This document shows, one piece after another, positions 36,588-46,494 of a stretch of DNA of 64,000 bases. A program made the translations under genes and the position numbers. The notes beneath the pieces are model-generated. The model was not told the origin of the DNA. It searched no databases and saw nothing but the letters and a program-made list of their open reading frames with translations. The stretch comes from Entoloma clypeatum. Lineage: Eukaryota > Basidiomycota > Agaricomycetes > Agaricales > Entolomataceae. The stretch lies in assembly GCA_963565915.1 (NCBI GenBank), contig OY751488.1, forward strand, positions 3,162,001-3,226,000, written 5' to 3'. Position 1 is the stretch's first letter; every line of letters starts with the position of its first letter.

Positions 36588-38443
36588 TTATGCAGCGCTA
36601 TACAAGAATAGATTGTTGGTCGCCGCAATCTGCCAGAAAGAAAAGAACGAGTTAGCTGAAAGTAGAAACAAAAAACGTCTTAGATATGAGACTAACAGCA
36701 ATAGTGTTCTCTCTGGGGTGCCAGCTGGCATGCAGAATTTTCTTGTTAAAGTCAAGCGTGTCCAGTTGCATTGCTTCTCTTAAGCCCCTTTGCCCATTCT
36801 TCATGCCCTGTTTCCCGGGAAGAGGTCCACCGATCTTCTTGGCCTTGAAGGCCGATTTGTCCGCTTGCAGAACAATGTCGTTCATGGTATCGGCATCATA
36901 TATTCGGAAGAAATTGTGGTATGAGCCTGTCAGCACATGTCTGGATGCAGCGTCATCATCTTTGCACATAGGGCAAATGCAGTACAAGGAGGGTCACCCA
37001 CTTATCATCTCCGCCCCATACACATTCGAACTTGTCAAAGATGCAATCGTTTTCATATAGATCACACAATTTCCCGCGGAGATGGTCATGGATCGGGATG
37101 GTCTTTACCGGTCTTGACTCCATGTTGACGTCCCAGATTTTGAGCGACAGGTAGTCTCTAGAAAGGATGTAGCGACCATCATGGCTGAATTTGACGTCCG
37201 AGATTGACGAAATAATTTCTGAGAAGAAAGACCGCGTGGTAGGGTCCTCTTCTTCTTCGAAACCTGTAAACACAGAATTCAGGAAAAGATGTGTGAGACG
37301 CAGAGAAAATAGGAGTGACAGACATTTCGCGTGACTATCGCACAGTGCAGAATCACGCATATCGGCAAGTTTGATGTTACTTTTTGAGCTCGAGTACATG
37401 AAGAGATTGCAATGTGTTGGATGGAACTCGGTGGCAGTGATAACCTCTGTCAGTTCTTCCATATTGGCAGGTTTGATGTCAACGATATCTGCGGAGATGT
37501 TGGGTTTGAAAATTTGTTCATTGTGGAAGAGGGGGCGATGTACTCACTAAAGCTTTGGTCGCTGATACCAAGATTCCACAGGTTGATCCGCAGATCATCT
37601 GCAGAAATATAAGTCTCTTGATCAGAATTGACCGAAATGGAATGTATGTGGTAAGCGTGAGCATTGGCGTAGACTTTACGAGGGACGGCTGCGATGATGT
37701 GATCTTGCTGCGCCATCCGAGGTAGCCTGAGATGACTTGGGGATGTTGGGGGAGGTAGTTGGCGTTGGCCATCGAAGTGATTTGATTCGGAGACCACCCT
37801 GAGGGACTTTTCAAACACCTTCCAGAGTTTGATCGTTTTGTCTATGAATGGAAGAGTTGGTATTTCGTCGGGATCCAAGATCTGGGTGACTATACCATTC
37901 GTCGACAGTAAAAAATGTGCAGAATTCTGCCGTCTGCACCATCTGATTTTGTTGATCTTTTCCTCGATTTCCAAAGACTTGAGATAATCGAACTCTGGTT
38001 CGTGTGATTGGAACTCTGTATAAAACTTGTATTCACAGCCCTTTTTCTGTGATGAAGGGAAAAGCGCGTCGCACGACAAGGAAAGGGATGTCGAGTAGTC
38101 AGAAAAGACCGGAACGAGATAGTGACATAATCAAGGGGACAATCAGCATGATGCCGAAGAGAACAAGGCGCGACCTTGTAGCAAGAGAGGCGATACTGAC
38201 CGATTCGTTGCGCTCAAAGAGGACGACTCTGCCTCCCTTGTCTCCGGTGGCGAGATAGTTCCCTGTGGAGTCAAACTCGACTGTAGAGATGATGTCGGCT
38301 GATCAGAGAAGGACATGTGTAAGCGATGGTGAGGTGCAGGATGGCCAGAAACGCAGCGCACCTTCCGTGATGTCTTCGACTTCGCCCTTGTCGCCAAAAC
38401 ATTGGGCAAATCGCCAGCCTCCTGAGCCTGACGGGTCTTCCAT
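36588..38443 (-). CDS. CDC55: PP2A regulatory subunit B (Cdc55/PR55)
   Basis: This is the WD40 B subunit that directs protein phosphatase 2A in mitosis, growth and morphogenesis. It starts [20 protein letters not shown] at 38443. The next exon reads [20 protein letters not shown] (near 38.26 kb), then [20 protein letters not shown] and [12 protein letters not shown], all PR55 hallmarks. Further blocks are [23 protein letters not shown] and [20 protein letters not shown], followed by [20 protein letters not shown]. The C-terminus reads [14 protein letters not shown], then across an intron [12 protein letters not shown] with the stop at 36588-36590. At least seven small introns split it. It is divergent from COX7A. 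Confidence 0.95.
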
Positions 38444-38472
38444 GGATGTGAAAGAGCAGTGTAGGGTCACGC

Positions 38473-38496
38473 TGTGTGTGTGTGTGTGTGTGTGTG
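38473..38496 (+). repeat. (TG)12 microsatellite in the CDC55-COX7A divergent region
   Basis: Twelve pure TG units lie 30 bp upstream of the Cdc55 start codon, inside the 302-bp gap shared with COX7A. Alternating purine-pyrimidine tracts can adopt Z-DNA and often vary in length; any effect on expression here is inference. Confidence 0.9.
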
Positions 38497-38745
38497 GACG
38501 GAACGAGGGCCTGATCTCGGGGCAAGTGGGGGCGATACCTGTGGTGTGGACTGGGGAGTGTGTATCGCAGCGGATGGAGGGCAACGGTGGCGAGACGATG
38601 GTGGACAGACGAGAGGAGGACACGAGCGATGGGGCTGTCCGAGCAATGCCTGAAGGATGCTGACGTAAACCTGTTTGGCCCCCTTTGCCCGCTGCCTCGC
38701 CCGACTCCTCCCCCTCAGACTCAAACCACCATCCCAGACAGACCA

Positions 38746-39027
38746 ATGGCCATCGCCCCTATCACCGGCATGCTCAGGAAAAGATTCTGGGTCGACATGT
38801 CTTGCGCCCTCGGCATCGGCACCGGTCTCGGATACGCGTACTGGTATGTCTGTCCTTTTGAACAATCCATGCCTTGCTGACACCCTCCCAGGTACGGATC
38901 CCATCTCAAACATCGTGAGTCTGCAAGCCAAGTGACCTGCTACTGGCTAAACGATTATGCAGTGGAACGCCAGGAGAATTTCTATGTCAAACTGGAGAAG
39001 GAGAGGGCGGCTGCAGCTCAATCATAA
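38746..39027 (+). CDS. COX9: Cytochrome c oxidase subunit 7a (Cox9-like)
   Basis: This is a small single-span nuclear-encoded subunit of mitochondrial complex IV. The start MAIAPITGMLRKRFWVDMSC at 38746 is followed by the membrane span ALGIGTGLGYAYWYG. Two introns (donor near 38842, and donor after CTCAAACATC near 38912) join it to SHLKHLERQENFYVKLEKER and AAAAQS, with the stop at 39025-39027. The length is about 60 residues, normal for the family. The GMLRKR segment and the closing ENFYVKLEKER block are typical of fungal versions. Its stop lies 66 bp from the stop of the convergent J-protein gene. Confidence 0.9.
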
Positions 39028-39093
39028 CACAAAATGCATGGAATTTTACATTCATTCCAAAATAAATAAATAGAGCATTATACGTCGGCGTTA

Positions 39094-40653
39094 TCAACTG
39101 AATACTACTCCCAATCTCTTCAACTCTTCACAGCTTTCTACAACTTCCTTCTCGATCCCTCTGACCTTCCCCCAATCGGTCCCAATCCCGAACAACCCAA
39201 TCTCCTCGTCCTTGGCCCGCTGCTTCCGGTCCAGCCCCCGCTGACACTGTCCATACAGCTGCTGTGTGTATGTTCGGTCCACGTTGCTCTCAAATTTCGT
39301 CACCGCAGGTCCCCTCTTCACCTTCTTATCCTTTCCCTTTCCTTCGGCACGCTCGCGCGCGAGCTCCGCACCAATGACCGGATGACCCGTGAACTCGGCA
39401 GAGTTAACATGATACCGAACACCAATGCTTCCAGTCTGTCTCTCCACATTGTATCTCGTGGTAGGTTCGAACGAGAAATGCGGATCGGGTACTGGTGCAG
39501 TGCCAAACATATTTGGTAGCGCAGATAACAGTGAGAACGCAAATAATATGAGCAAAGGCAATAGTTGAACGAATATTGAGCGTGGCTCTGTATTCTGGTT
39601 TTGTCGGAACTGTCGTCCTCTCATCGGAGTCGTCCGGAAGCCATTAGATCCAAATGTGGTGGTGAAGACTGGCACAAAATGGGAAGTTTGCAATGGGCTC
39701 AGAAAAAAATACACGGAGACCGACCTGGTCCGCCTCCAAATGTGCTGAAAGTAGCGCCGGGACCAAACGCATTTGCGCCCCCACCAAAGAACATATTGAA
39801 CAAATCTTCCGGGCTTATCTCTGTCTCGAACATTCCGCCTTGTTCACCAAAGGGACTGGCAGAAAATCCTGGTCTTGATGGCATGCCACCAAATCGGTCT
39901 TCAGGATCACCACCACTTTGATCATATGCAGCCCGTTTTTGCGGGTCTGGGATAGAGACGATTTAGGCATGACGCACAACCGAAGAACCGGGATAATAAA
40001 CCTGACAGCACCTGGAAAGCCTTGGACACGACTATAGAGAACAAAGGTCGATCGTACATGTAGCGAGGTACAACAAGAGATAGGAATTCGTACGTTTGAA
40101 AGCCTCATCAGCACCGGGAGCTCCATTCTTGTCAGGGTGCAAAGCAAGTGCGAGCTACGAACGCAAAGCATTAGCTTAGTCAAAATAAAAAAAGAAAGGC
40201 CGGCGCGAAGATGCAAAATACCTTGCGATAGGCCTTCTTAATATCGGCCTCGTCACAATCCCGCTTGACCGCCAATATGTCATAATACTCAGTGACCTTG
40301 CACGATCTGACCTTCTTGACCACTGCTCCCTGCTCCGGGGTATAGTCCCGCTTCTCTCCACCGGCCCCACTCGCAGTGCCGTTTGGCTTCGTGTCGGTCC
40401 CCGTATTGTGCGTTTGGCGCTGCTTTGTGGTAGACGCAGAACGATGTTCCTCTGTCGCGGTGGAAGTAGATGTAGAGGGCTCGGATGACGATGAGCGGGC
40501 GTTGATAGACGAGAGCAGCTTGACTGCTTCAGGCGACTCAAAGAGAGCAATGGATTTGAGGCAGAACTTGCGGGCGGAGGACACATTTCCGGCATCGTGG
40601 TGTCTCCTGGCTATCTCGAGACACTTGAGGGCTTCATCCCTGTTGCTCTCCAT
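39094..40653 (-). CDS. HLJ1: ER membrane J-protein, Hlj1/DnajB12 type
   Basis: This class of Hsp40 is anchored in the ER membrane and recruits Hsp70 for ER-associated degradation. The start MESNRDEALKCLEIARRHHD at 40653 is the N-terminal helical block. The J domain reads TEYYDILAVKRDCDEADIKK, then AYRK, and after an intron LALALHPDKNGAPGADEAFK, with the HPD motif intact. Then come DPQKRAAYDQSG and a Gly/Phe-rich stretch (EDLFNMFFGGGANAFGPG). One membrane span, FVQLLPLLILFAFSLLSALP, lies near 39.52 kb. The C-terminal DUF1977-type domain ends at ELKRLGVVFS. Spacer residues between the J domain and the N-terminal block are Ser/Thr-rich. An in-frame Met at 40677 is a less likely start. Confidence 0.92.
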
Positions 40654-40757
40654 GGGTAATAGGTGGCCAGGACACACTTGAGGCCGTTGTGGATATGTTA
40701 GCCGTTATGTCAGCAGCTATGTATTTCAAAAATGAAATGGGGTTATTATATCAACCC

Positions 40758-42398
40758 ATGCAGCGGCAACCAGGTGGGGAGGAATCAGAGGAGCTTGCTC
40801 AGTTCAGACAGCAATGGCTGGCCGAGCTACAGGTCAGAAAGGCGCCTCCATCTACCACAGCACCCAAGTCGCCCCCAACAGCGCCAGGGAATCGAGGTGG
40901 CAGCTCAAGTGCTCCCACACCAACAATATCACCAACTTCTCTACAACGAACATCCGGGTCTCTAGGTACTCTCGGTTCTGCCCTCACCATCTATCGTCAA
41001 GCGCTCGAGCACGAGCAGGACGGTCAACTCGACGATGCACTCCTTCTTTATCGTCAAGCCTTTCGCATGGTAAACACCTTCTCGTCTTCGATCTCAGCCA
41101 CGATTCCTTCTGTTATCTTTTATAGGATGCTCATGTCGACCGCGCATATCACAGAGAAGAGAAGCTAGCCTCTGTTATGGAAGCGCAGCAAGGCCCACTC
41201 GGCAGGGGCAAGGCCCCAGTCGACGACTTGACCATCAAACACCAGCAATCCCTCTCCTGCAAACATTTTGCCCATCACACTATCTCTACCACCAGCATCC
41301 TTGCAACCCTCGTCGCAGCCTTTCCACCCAACCTCACGTTTGAGCCCGAGGTCGAGGGGGAGCCAGTGCACCTCCATGCAGTTCCCGATGAGCTGCTCGT
41401 CATGATCCTGCGCAAGCTCGATCCAACCTCCATCGAACGTTTTGCTTCGGTGAACCGCAAGTGCCGCCTCCTGGCCCTTGAGTCATCCATCTGGAGGTAC
41501 GGCACCCGCCTCTCACTGTACATGTTGCGCCTCTAACACGTTTTCTCGTCGACAGAGATTTCGTGACAGCGATTTATAAGCCTCCACAGGTGATTGCTTT
41601 TGAGAGCATGTTACCAGTAATAGATCGCTGTCTATCGGATTATCGACGTGTTTTCATCGAACACCCACGCGTCCGTTTGGACGGTGTGTATATTGCGACT
41701 TGCCATTACGTGTATGTCAAATCGTCCTCAGTCACTGTCTTTACTAATCACCGTACTAGACGGCAGGGAGCTAGCGAGAATTCATGGGTCAATGTTCGTG
41801 ATGTCATCTCTAGCGTCGCATCCATTTCTCACCTCGTTTTACCGTACTAGATCAGTCATATGGTCACGTACTACCGATATCTGTGAGTCAATACAGCCAA
41901 ATGCGATTATTTTTTCTGTTCTTGATCACTCTCATATTAGCCGGTTCTATCCCAATGGCCAGGTTCTGTCCCTTTTAACTAATGAAGTTTCGCCGAAGGA
42001 CGTCATCCCCATTCTCAAACCCTCCCTACGCATGAAGGTACTTTTTTCTACGGTCGGCACGAGGGCCGTTTTCTTATACGTCCTAGGGCTTCTTCATAGG
42101 CAATTGGCAACTGTCGGGTACGACAATCCAGTTGTCCAATCTCATCGACGCCAGCGGTCGATTCCGGCTCCCAAACGATCTTTCCTCCTCACATCACCCA
42201 CCAGATCCTTCTGAGCGTACGCGCTATACGTTCTCTATGTGTCTCGAACTCGTCTCGCGTCCTCTCGGCCGCTGGAACAAACTTCATATAGAGTCCTACA
42301 ACTCTGTAAATTTCGACACGGGTGATATTTGCCCTGTTCCACTGAGGCATGAGCGGCCATTCTGGTTTTCAAAGGTGCGATCATGCGCTCTATATTGA
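40758..42398 (+). CDS. HRT3: F-box protein, Fbxo9/Hrt3 (Pof7) type
   Basis: This is a substrate-recognition subunit of an SCF ubiquitin ligase. The start is probably MQRQPGGEESEELAQFRQQW at 40758; an earlier Met at 40695 is in frame. A short TPR-like helix (ALEHEQDGQLDDALLLYRQA) lies near 41.0 kb. The F-box reads LHAVPDELLVMILRKLDPTS then IERFASVNRKCRLLALESSI (41.38-41.49 kb). The Fbxo9-specific C-terminal domain follows, with RDFVTAIYKPPQ, RFYPNGQVLSLLTNEVSPKD and, across an intron, GFFIGNWQLSGTTIQL. It ends RHERPFWFSKVRSCALY at 42398. Several introns of about 50 bp are required. It is divergent from HLJ1, about 100 bp apart. Confidence 0.87.
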
Positions 42399-43194
42399 CG
42401 TCATGATAGGCGGTATGTATATACATCGAGGGAGCATTTGTGGCTGGAATTGATCGAATTTTAGAATGAAGAATGAATTGGGCATGATGAAAGTTTTATT
42501 GTCCGAAGGATTTGATCCTCTGCAAATGAGCATTCCTGGTGAAGCCAGCTATGTACTTCGCCGGTCAAAGAGGTTGGGAGCCGTCTGAACCTCCAGAAAA
42601 TGAAGAGCACCGAATGAAGGCTCAAAATGTCGTGAATTTATCAGAGGACTGTTATTTTCTGGCATTCCAATTGGCCAAGGTCACCCTCTCTCTCATGCCC
42701 TTCGACAAGGAGGCTAGCAGCGTCGACATTTGGCAAGTTGAATGAATGCGGAGAAGTAAGTATTGATGCTGCTCATGTCATTATGTAATATTCCCTCATG
42801 TTACGAGCAAATACATATGCAATCTCAAAGGTTTTTTCACGTGATATGATTACAGTTAAGTACCATGACCTATGTGAGCCAATCCACGGTCGAAAAGACG
42901 AAAGTTCGACGTTCAACGCTTACCGTCGGTCCCCAAGGGATACATACTCAGTATCCAGATCTCCAACGAAGGTGGACACTGACTCTGGACAGTGCCTGGA
43001 GAGACCTGAAAAATCTTTGATTGCCTCCATATGGGCTATGGCGAATCATCGATATCTCATCACCAAACATTTATAAAAAGGCTCTCCCGACCGAGTTCCT
43101 CTGACTCTACCCCTCTCTACTCCACTTGGCAGTACGGTGCGCGAATCGCATCTCCCTGTCGTATACCCTGTCCCTCTACAAACAGTCCGTGCCC
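42399..43194. other. Intergenic region, nothing firm
   Basis: Two small open frames (42541-42745 and 42798-43076) have no recognisable homologue and no conserved start context. They are likely chance. The TATAAA-like sequence near 43075, 120 bp before the SLC35F start, could be its promoter. Confidence 0.4.
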
Positions 43195-45035
43195 ATGACC
43201 TATCAACAAGAACAGGAGGACGTCCTCAAGGGTCACAATCTCGCCGATGTGGAGGTCTCAACCCCCTTTGATCGTACACATGCCAATTCGGGTCGCCCGC
43301 CAATGGACTTTTCTTCTCCCAAGGGTTTCATACAGAGTTTTGGTCGACGGTGGAGGGCTGTATGGACGAAGCGCTTCATCCTGTCCCTTATTTTTGGACA
43401 GATAGTTTCCCTTTGCATCACTTGCACGAATGTCACGACAACTGAATTGGTCAATGGAAACTGGGCCCTCCCGACCACACAGACCTTTTTCTTGTGCGTA
43501 CACAATCCGATCCCCATGCTTGTGGTTCTGAGAAAAACGATATGGCTCAGATACTTCTCTTTATTTGTTGTCTATACGCCCTATACCATTTATCAGTGTG
43601 TGTGTCCTGTCAAATGTCCATTTCCATTCTGTGCTCACCATCGACACCAGACGGGCTAAAGGGGTGGGCGAAAGTGATCCTTGTAGACGGGTGGAAGTGT
43701 ACGTTTGAAATCCTCCAATCGTCATACCGCCCTTCAAATATGCTGTATTCAGATGTGATACTGGCTGCGTGTGACGTCGAAGGAAACTTCCTTGTGGTAA
43801 AGGTATGCCATCGGTCTTACTGTTGACCCTCTTGTATCTGAAAGCACAAGGCATACCAATATACAGATCTCTTGTCTTGCATGCTTCTTGATGCGTACGT
43901 CCCGCTTCGTTCTTTGTTCACAGTCCTTGACGTCCATCCATCTCACCTACAGCTGGGCCATCCCAGTATGCATGTTCTTCTCTTGGGTATATATGCGACC
44001 TAAATACCACTGGACACAAATACTCGTTGGTTTCCACAATTTTCAGACCTCAGTTTCCCATCAATTTACTCCGAATGAATAGGGTGTCGCCATCTGCGTT
44101 GCTGGCCTCGGGTTACTCGTGGCCTCAGACGAAATCACGGATAAGGACTGGACAGCACTCAACCGCGCGAAAGGTGATGGTTTCATGATCGCTGGTGCTA
44201 CTCTCTATGGGTTCAGTGCGTTGTCTGCTTTTATTTCTTCTGGATTGATATTCATATTGCACAGCAAATGCAACGGAAGAACTCTTCGTCCGGAAACGCC
44301 CTCTGTACGAAGTCAGTTACGTGTCCCATGGTCCGTAAGATTATCATTAAACACTCCTTTTCTCAGGTCGTTGGTCAACTGGGCATGTTTGGAGTTATAA
44401 TCAGTGGTATCCAAGCTGCTGGATTAGAACATGAGGGCATGAAGCTAGCTAATTGGTCCGGGAAAAACAGTAAGAGTTCTGCGCGCAATATCTGATGCCA
44501 ATTATTAATAACTCGTTTCAGTCGGGCTTCTGGTCGCATATACCGCAGGTTCATCTAGCTTGTCTCTGTATATAAACCCGAGTTCAATTCTCAACAGCGA
44601 TGTTCATCTTGTATACTGTGGCACCTTGGTTATACCGCCTGGCGTCATCCACCTATTATAACCTGAGCCTGCTCACGAGCGACTTTTGGGGTCTTCTCTT
44701 TGGTACATATCAGGTGTTCACTGCGTTGCAAATAATGAGCTAATGTATCTTCAGGACTCTTTCTATATGTAAGACCTTCTCATTTCTCGCTTCATCTCAA
44801 ACCTAATTTCGGTGAAAGCACTATCGTCCGTACTGGCTGTACTTTGTCGCCTATGTGATCATCATCGCCGGATTGATCACCTACTTCTGGTTTTCGGCTC
44901 GTAAGTCCATGCCGCAAAATTCCATTCTTTTTTAACAATGAACATATATAGCGGAGGATCAAGGGGAGACCAAGCCGGTTGCACCGTCGTATGTGGACAG
45001 AAAACACGGCGGTGAAGCTGAAGAGTCTGTGTAAC
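43195..45035 (+). CDS. SLC35F-family transporter (DMT superfamily)
   Basis: SLC35F1/F2-type proteins are ten-span membrane transporters; substrates are mostly unproven. The start MTYQQEQEDVLKGHNLADVE is at 43195, preceded in frame only by non-ATG codons. A cytosolic N-tail leads to the first span FILSLIFGQIVSLCITCTNV. Later spans include WAIPVCMFFSWVYM and, after an intron, GVAICVAGLGLLVASDE; then FMIAGATLYGFS, joined by an intron to NATEELFVRKRPLYEVVGQL. The last is YWLYFVAYVIIIAGLITYFW (44.84-44.9 kb). The short polar C-tail ends EAEESV at 45035. About nine introns break it, so individual frames look fragmentary. Confidence 0.86.
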
Positions 45036-45172
45036 ATATCGAAGGAAAGCGGTCATCAATGAAGACACCTCAACGTCAACCCGCACTCATGCACCATGTT
45101 ATGTTCTCGTATGGTTTTCTGAATAAAGTATTTTTGATATTTACATAAAAGTCACCAATGAAGTATTTTAAT

Positions 45173-45753
45173 TTACACGGATCGATCCAAGCTCCTTCGT
45201 TTGCTCTCTTCCTCAGATAGTTTTTGCCGTTCAGCTCGATGTTCAGCGAGTTTCTGTGCCAAACATCCTTAGAAAAGGAACAAGCCTGCTCGAACAGGAA
45301 AACATACTGCTTTCAGGACCTCTACAGTCGTCAAAACAGTCTCTAGTGTAGCTTCCGACAGGTCGGCGAGCTAATAATGCAGTCAAGATCATCGTTTCGG
45401 GACGACGGAAAGCGAGCCTACTTACTTTGTCACCAGCTTTTTGACCAATCTCTCGCAAGCGCTCCTTTTCTTCGTCGAGAGCGTTGGACTCGTGTAACAT
45501 ATGCGTATCGGGCGGTATGTTGTTTATAGCTCGTGAGATATCTCGGGGACTCCATGAAGATGAAGATGCCTCGGCATTTGGGGGCTGTATCGGTGCACGG
45601 ATGCAGTGACCATAGAACCGACCGTTCTGGGAATGTTCTTTGTGCTTCATCCATAGGGAAGCTGCGGCCGCACCAAAGCAGAACCAGAGGAAGCGGCTAG
45701 GGCGACGCTGCCAATGCCAGTAAGGGTATCCTGCGCCGTGGGGGTGCATTATG
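45173..45753 (-). CDS. Small single-span protein, function unknown
   Basis: The start MHPHGAGYPYWHWQRRPSRF at 45753 is followed by one membrane-spanning segment, LWFCFGAAAASLWM. A polar stretch of about 80 residues then leads to a coiled-coil-like tail. Two clear introns (donor GTAAGTAGG near 45423, acceptor ...TTAG; and donor GTATGTTTT near 45306) join GQKAGDK to LADLSEATLETVLTTVEVLK, then to KLAEHRAERQKLSEEESKRR, with the stop at 45173-45175. The intact splice sites show it is a real gene. I recognise no named family. It is convergent with SLC35F (137 bp apart). Confidence 0.75.
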
Positions 45754-46357
45754 ATTGTGAAGAGACAACATGAGCCCGCACACCGTGATTTAAAGCGTTC
45801 CGGCTTGGATAAGTACGAATTATGTCGGCAAGATGGCTCAAGCCGAGAGGACACGTCGTAGCGATCGTTCTGTCTATATATTGACTGTCTCTTGATGTAC
45901 TTCATGTATTATGATAATGCATGGGCGGTGTATATCTACATTAGAATCCAGTATGATAAGAACCAATTATGTTGTACTGCACAGATCCTGTAAGTATACT
46001 GGTTAGCGCACGAACACGTAAATTCAGAGCAAGGATTATGGATGAGATCAGCTGGCTGTTCTTAGTATTATGAATGATGTTTTTCCTCAGCGCCGAAGCT
46101 CCAGAGGTTGGTGAAAGGTTCCATCATAAAAAATAAGAAATGAGGTTGACGTCAAACTTACCTGGGAGGTTGGAGACCTGGGAAGGGAAATAAATGAGTG
46201 ATTGTAATGAGAGAGAAGAATAGATCAGAAATGCAAAAAGATATTGGCTATATGCTCTGCCGATCGTCAAAGCCATTGGCTACGACTGGGGCGGCAAAGA
46301 AATCATCGTGAAGATGGAATTCAAGTTTGAACGACTTACAGTGATAGTTCGTGGGTG

Positions 46358-46392
<35 letters not shown>

Positions 46393-46494
46393 TAGCTTAT
46401 AAGGGCGGGTGGCGTGGGAACATTCGGATGCGTGGTTTGTCAGCGTGAGTTGTGGGCATTCTGCTTTCAACCTCCAACTCGTTTTCTAGGTATA
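45754..46494. other. Divergent intergenic region with long poly(A) tract
   Basis: The region between the small membrane protein gene and SF3B1 carries no coding frame of note. It is AT-richer than its neighbours and contains the A32 run at 46358-46389. Sequence at 46436-46490 looks like a 5' UTR intron (GTGAGTTGTGG donor near 46445, TTTTCTAG acceptor near 46489) just before the SF3B1 ATG. Confidence 0.5.
46358..46389 (+). repeat. A32 homopolymer upstream of SF3B1
   Basis: Thirty-two consecutive A residues lie about 105 bp before the SF3B1 start codon. It could be a nucleosome-excluding promoter tract or the tail of an old retrocopy. The exact length may be a sequencing artefact. Confidence 0.9.

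Noticed and set aside
43126..43194. Upstream extension of the SLC35F frame
   Set aside because: It begins at TTG, not ATG; the first ATG at 43195 fits the family N-terminus.
45960..46130. Possible box C/D snoRNA near an ATGATGT sequence
   Set aside because: The C and D boxes are imperfect and no terminal stem could be paired; not supported.
46414..46494. Upstream extension of SF3B1 from Met 46414
   Set aside because: Sequence between 46445 and 46489 has a GTGAGT donor and TTTTCTAG acceptor, so it is more likely a 5' UTR intron; homologues start near MSPPGSP.
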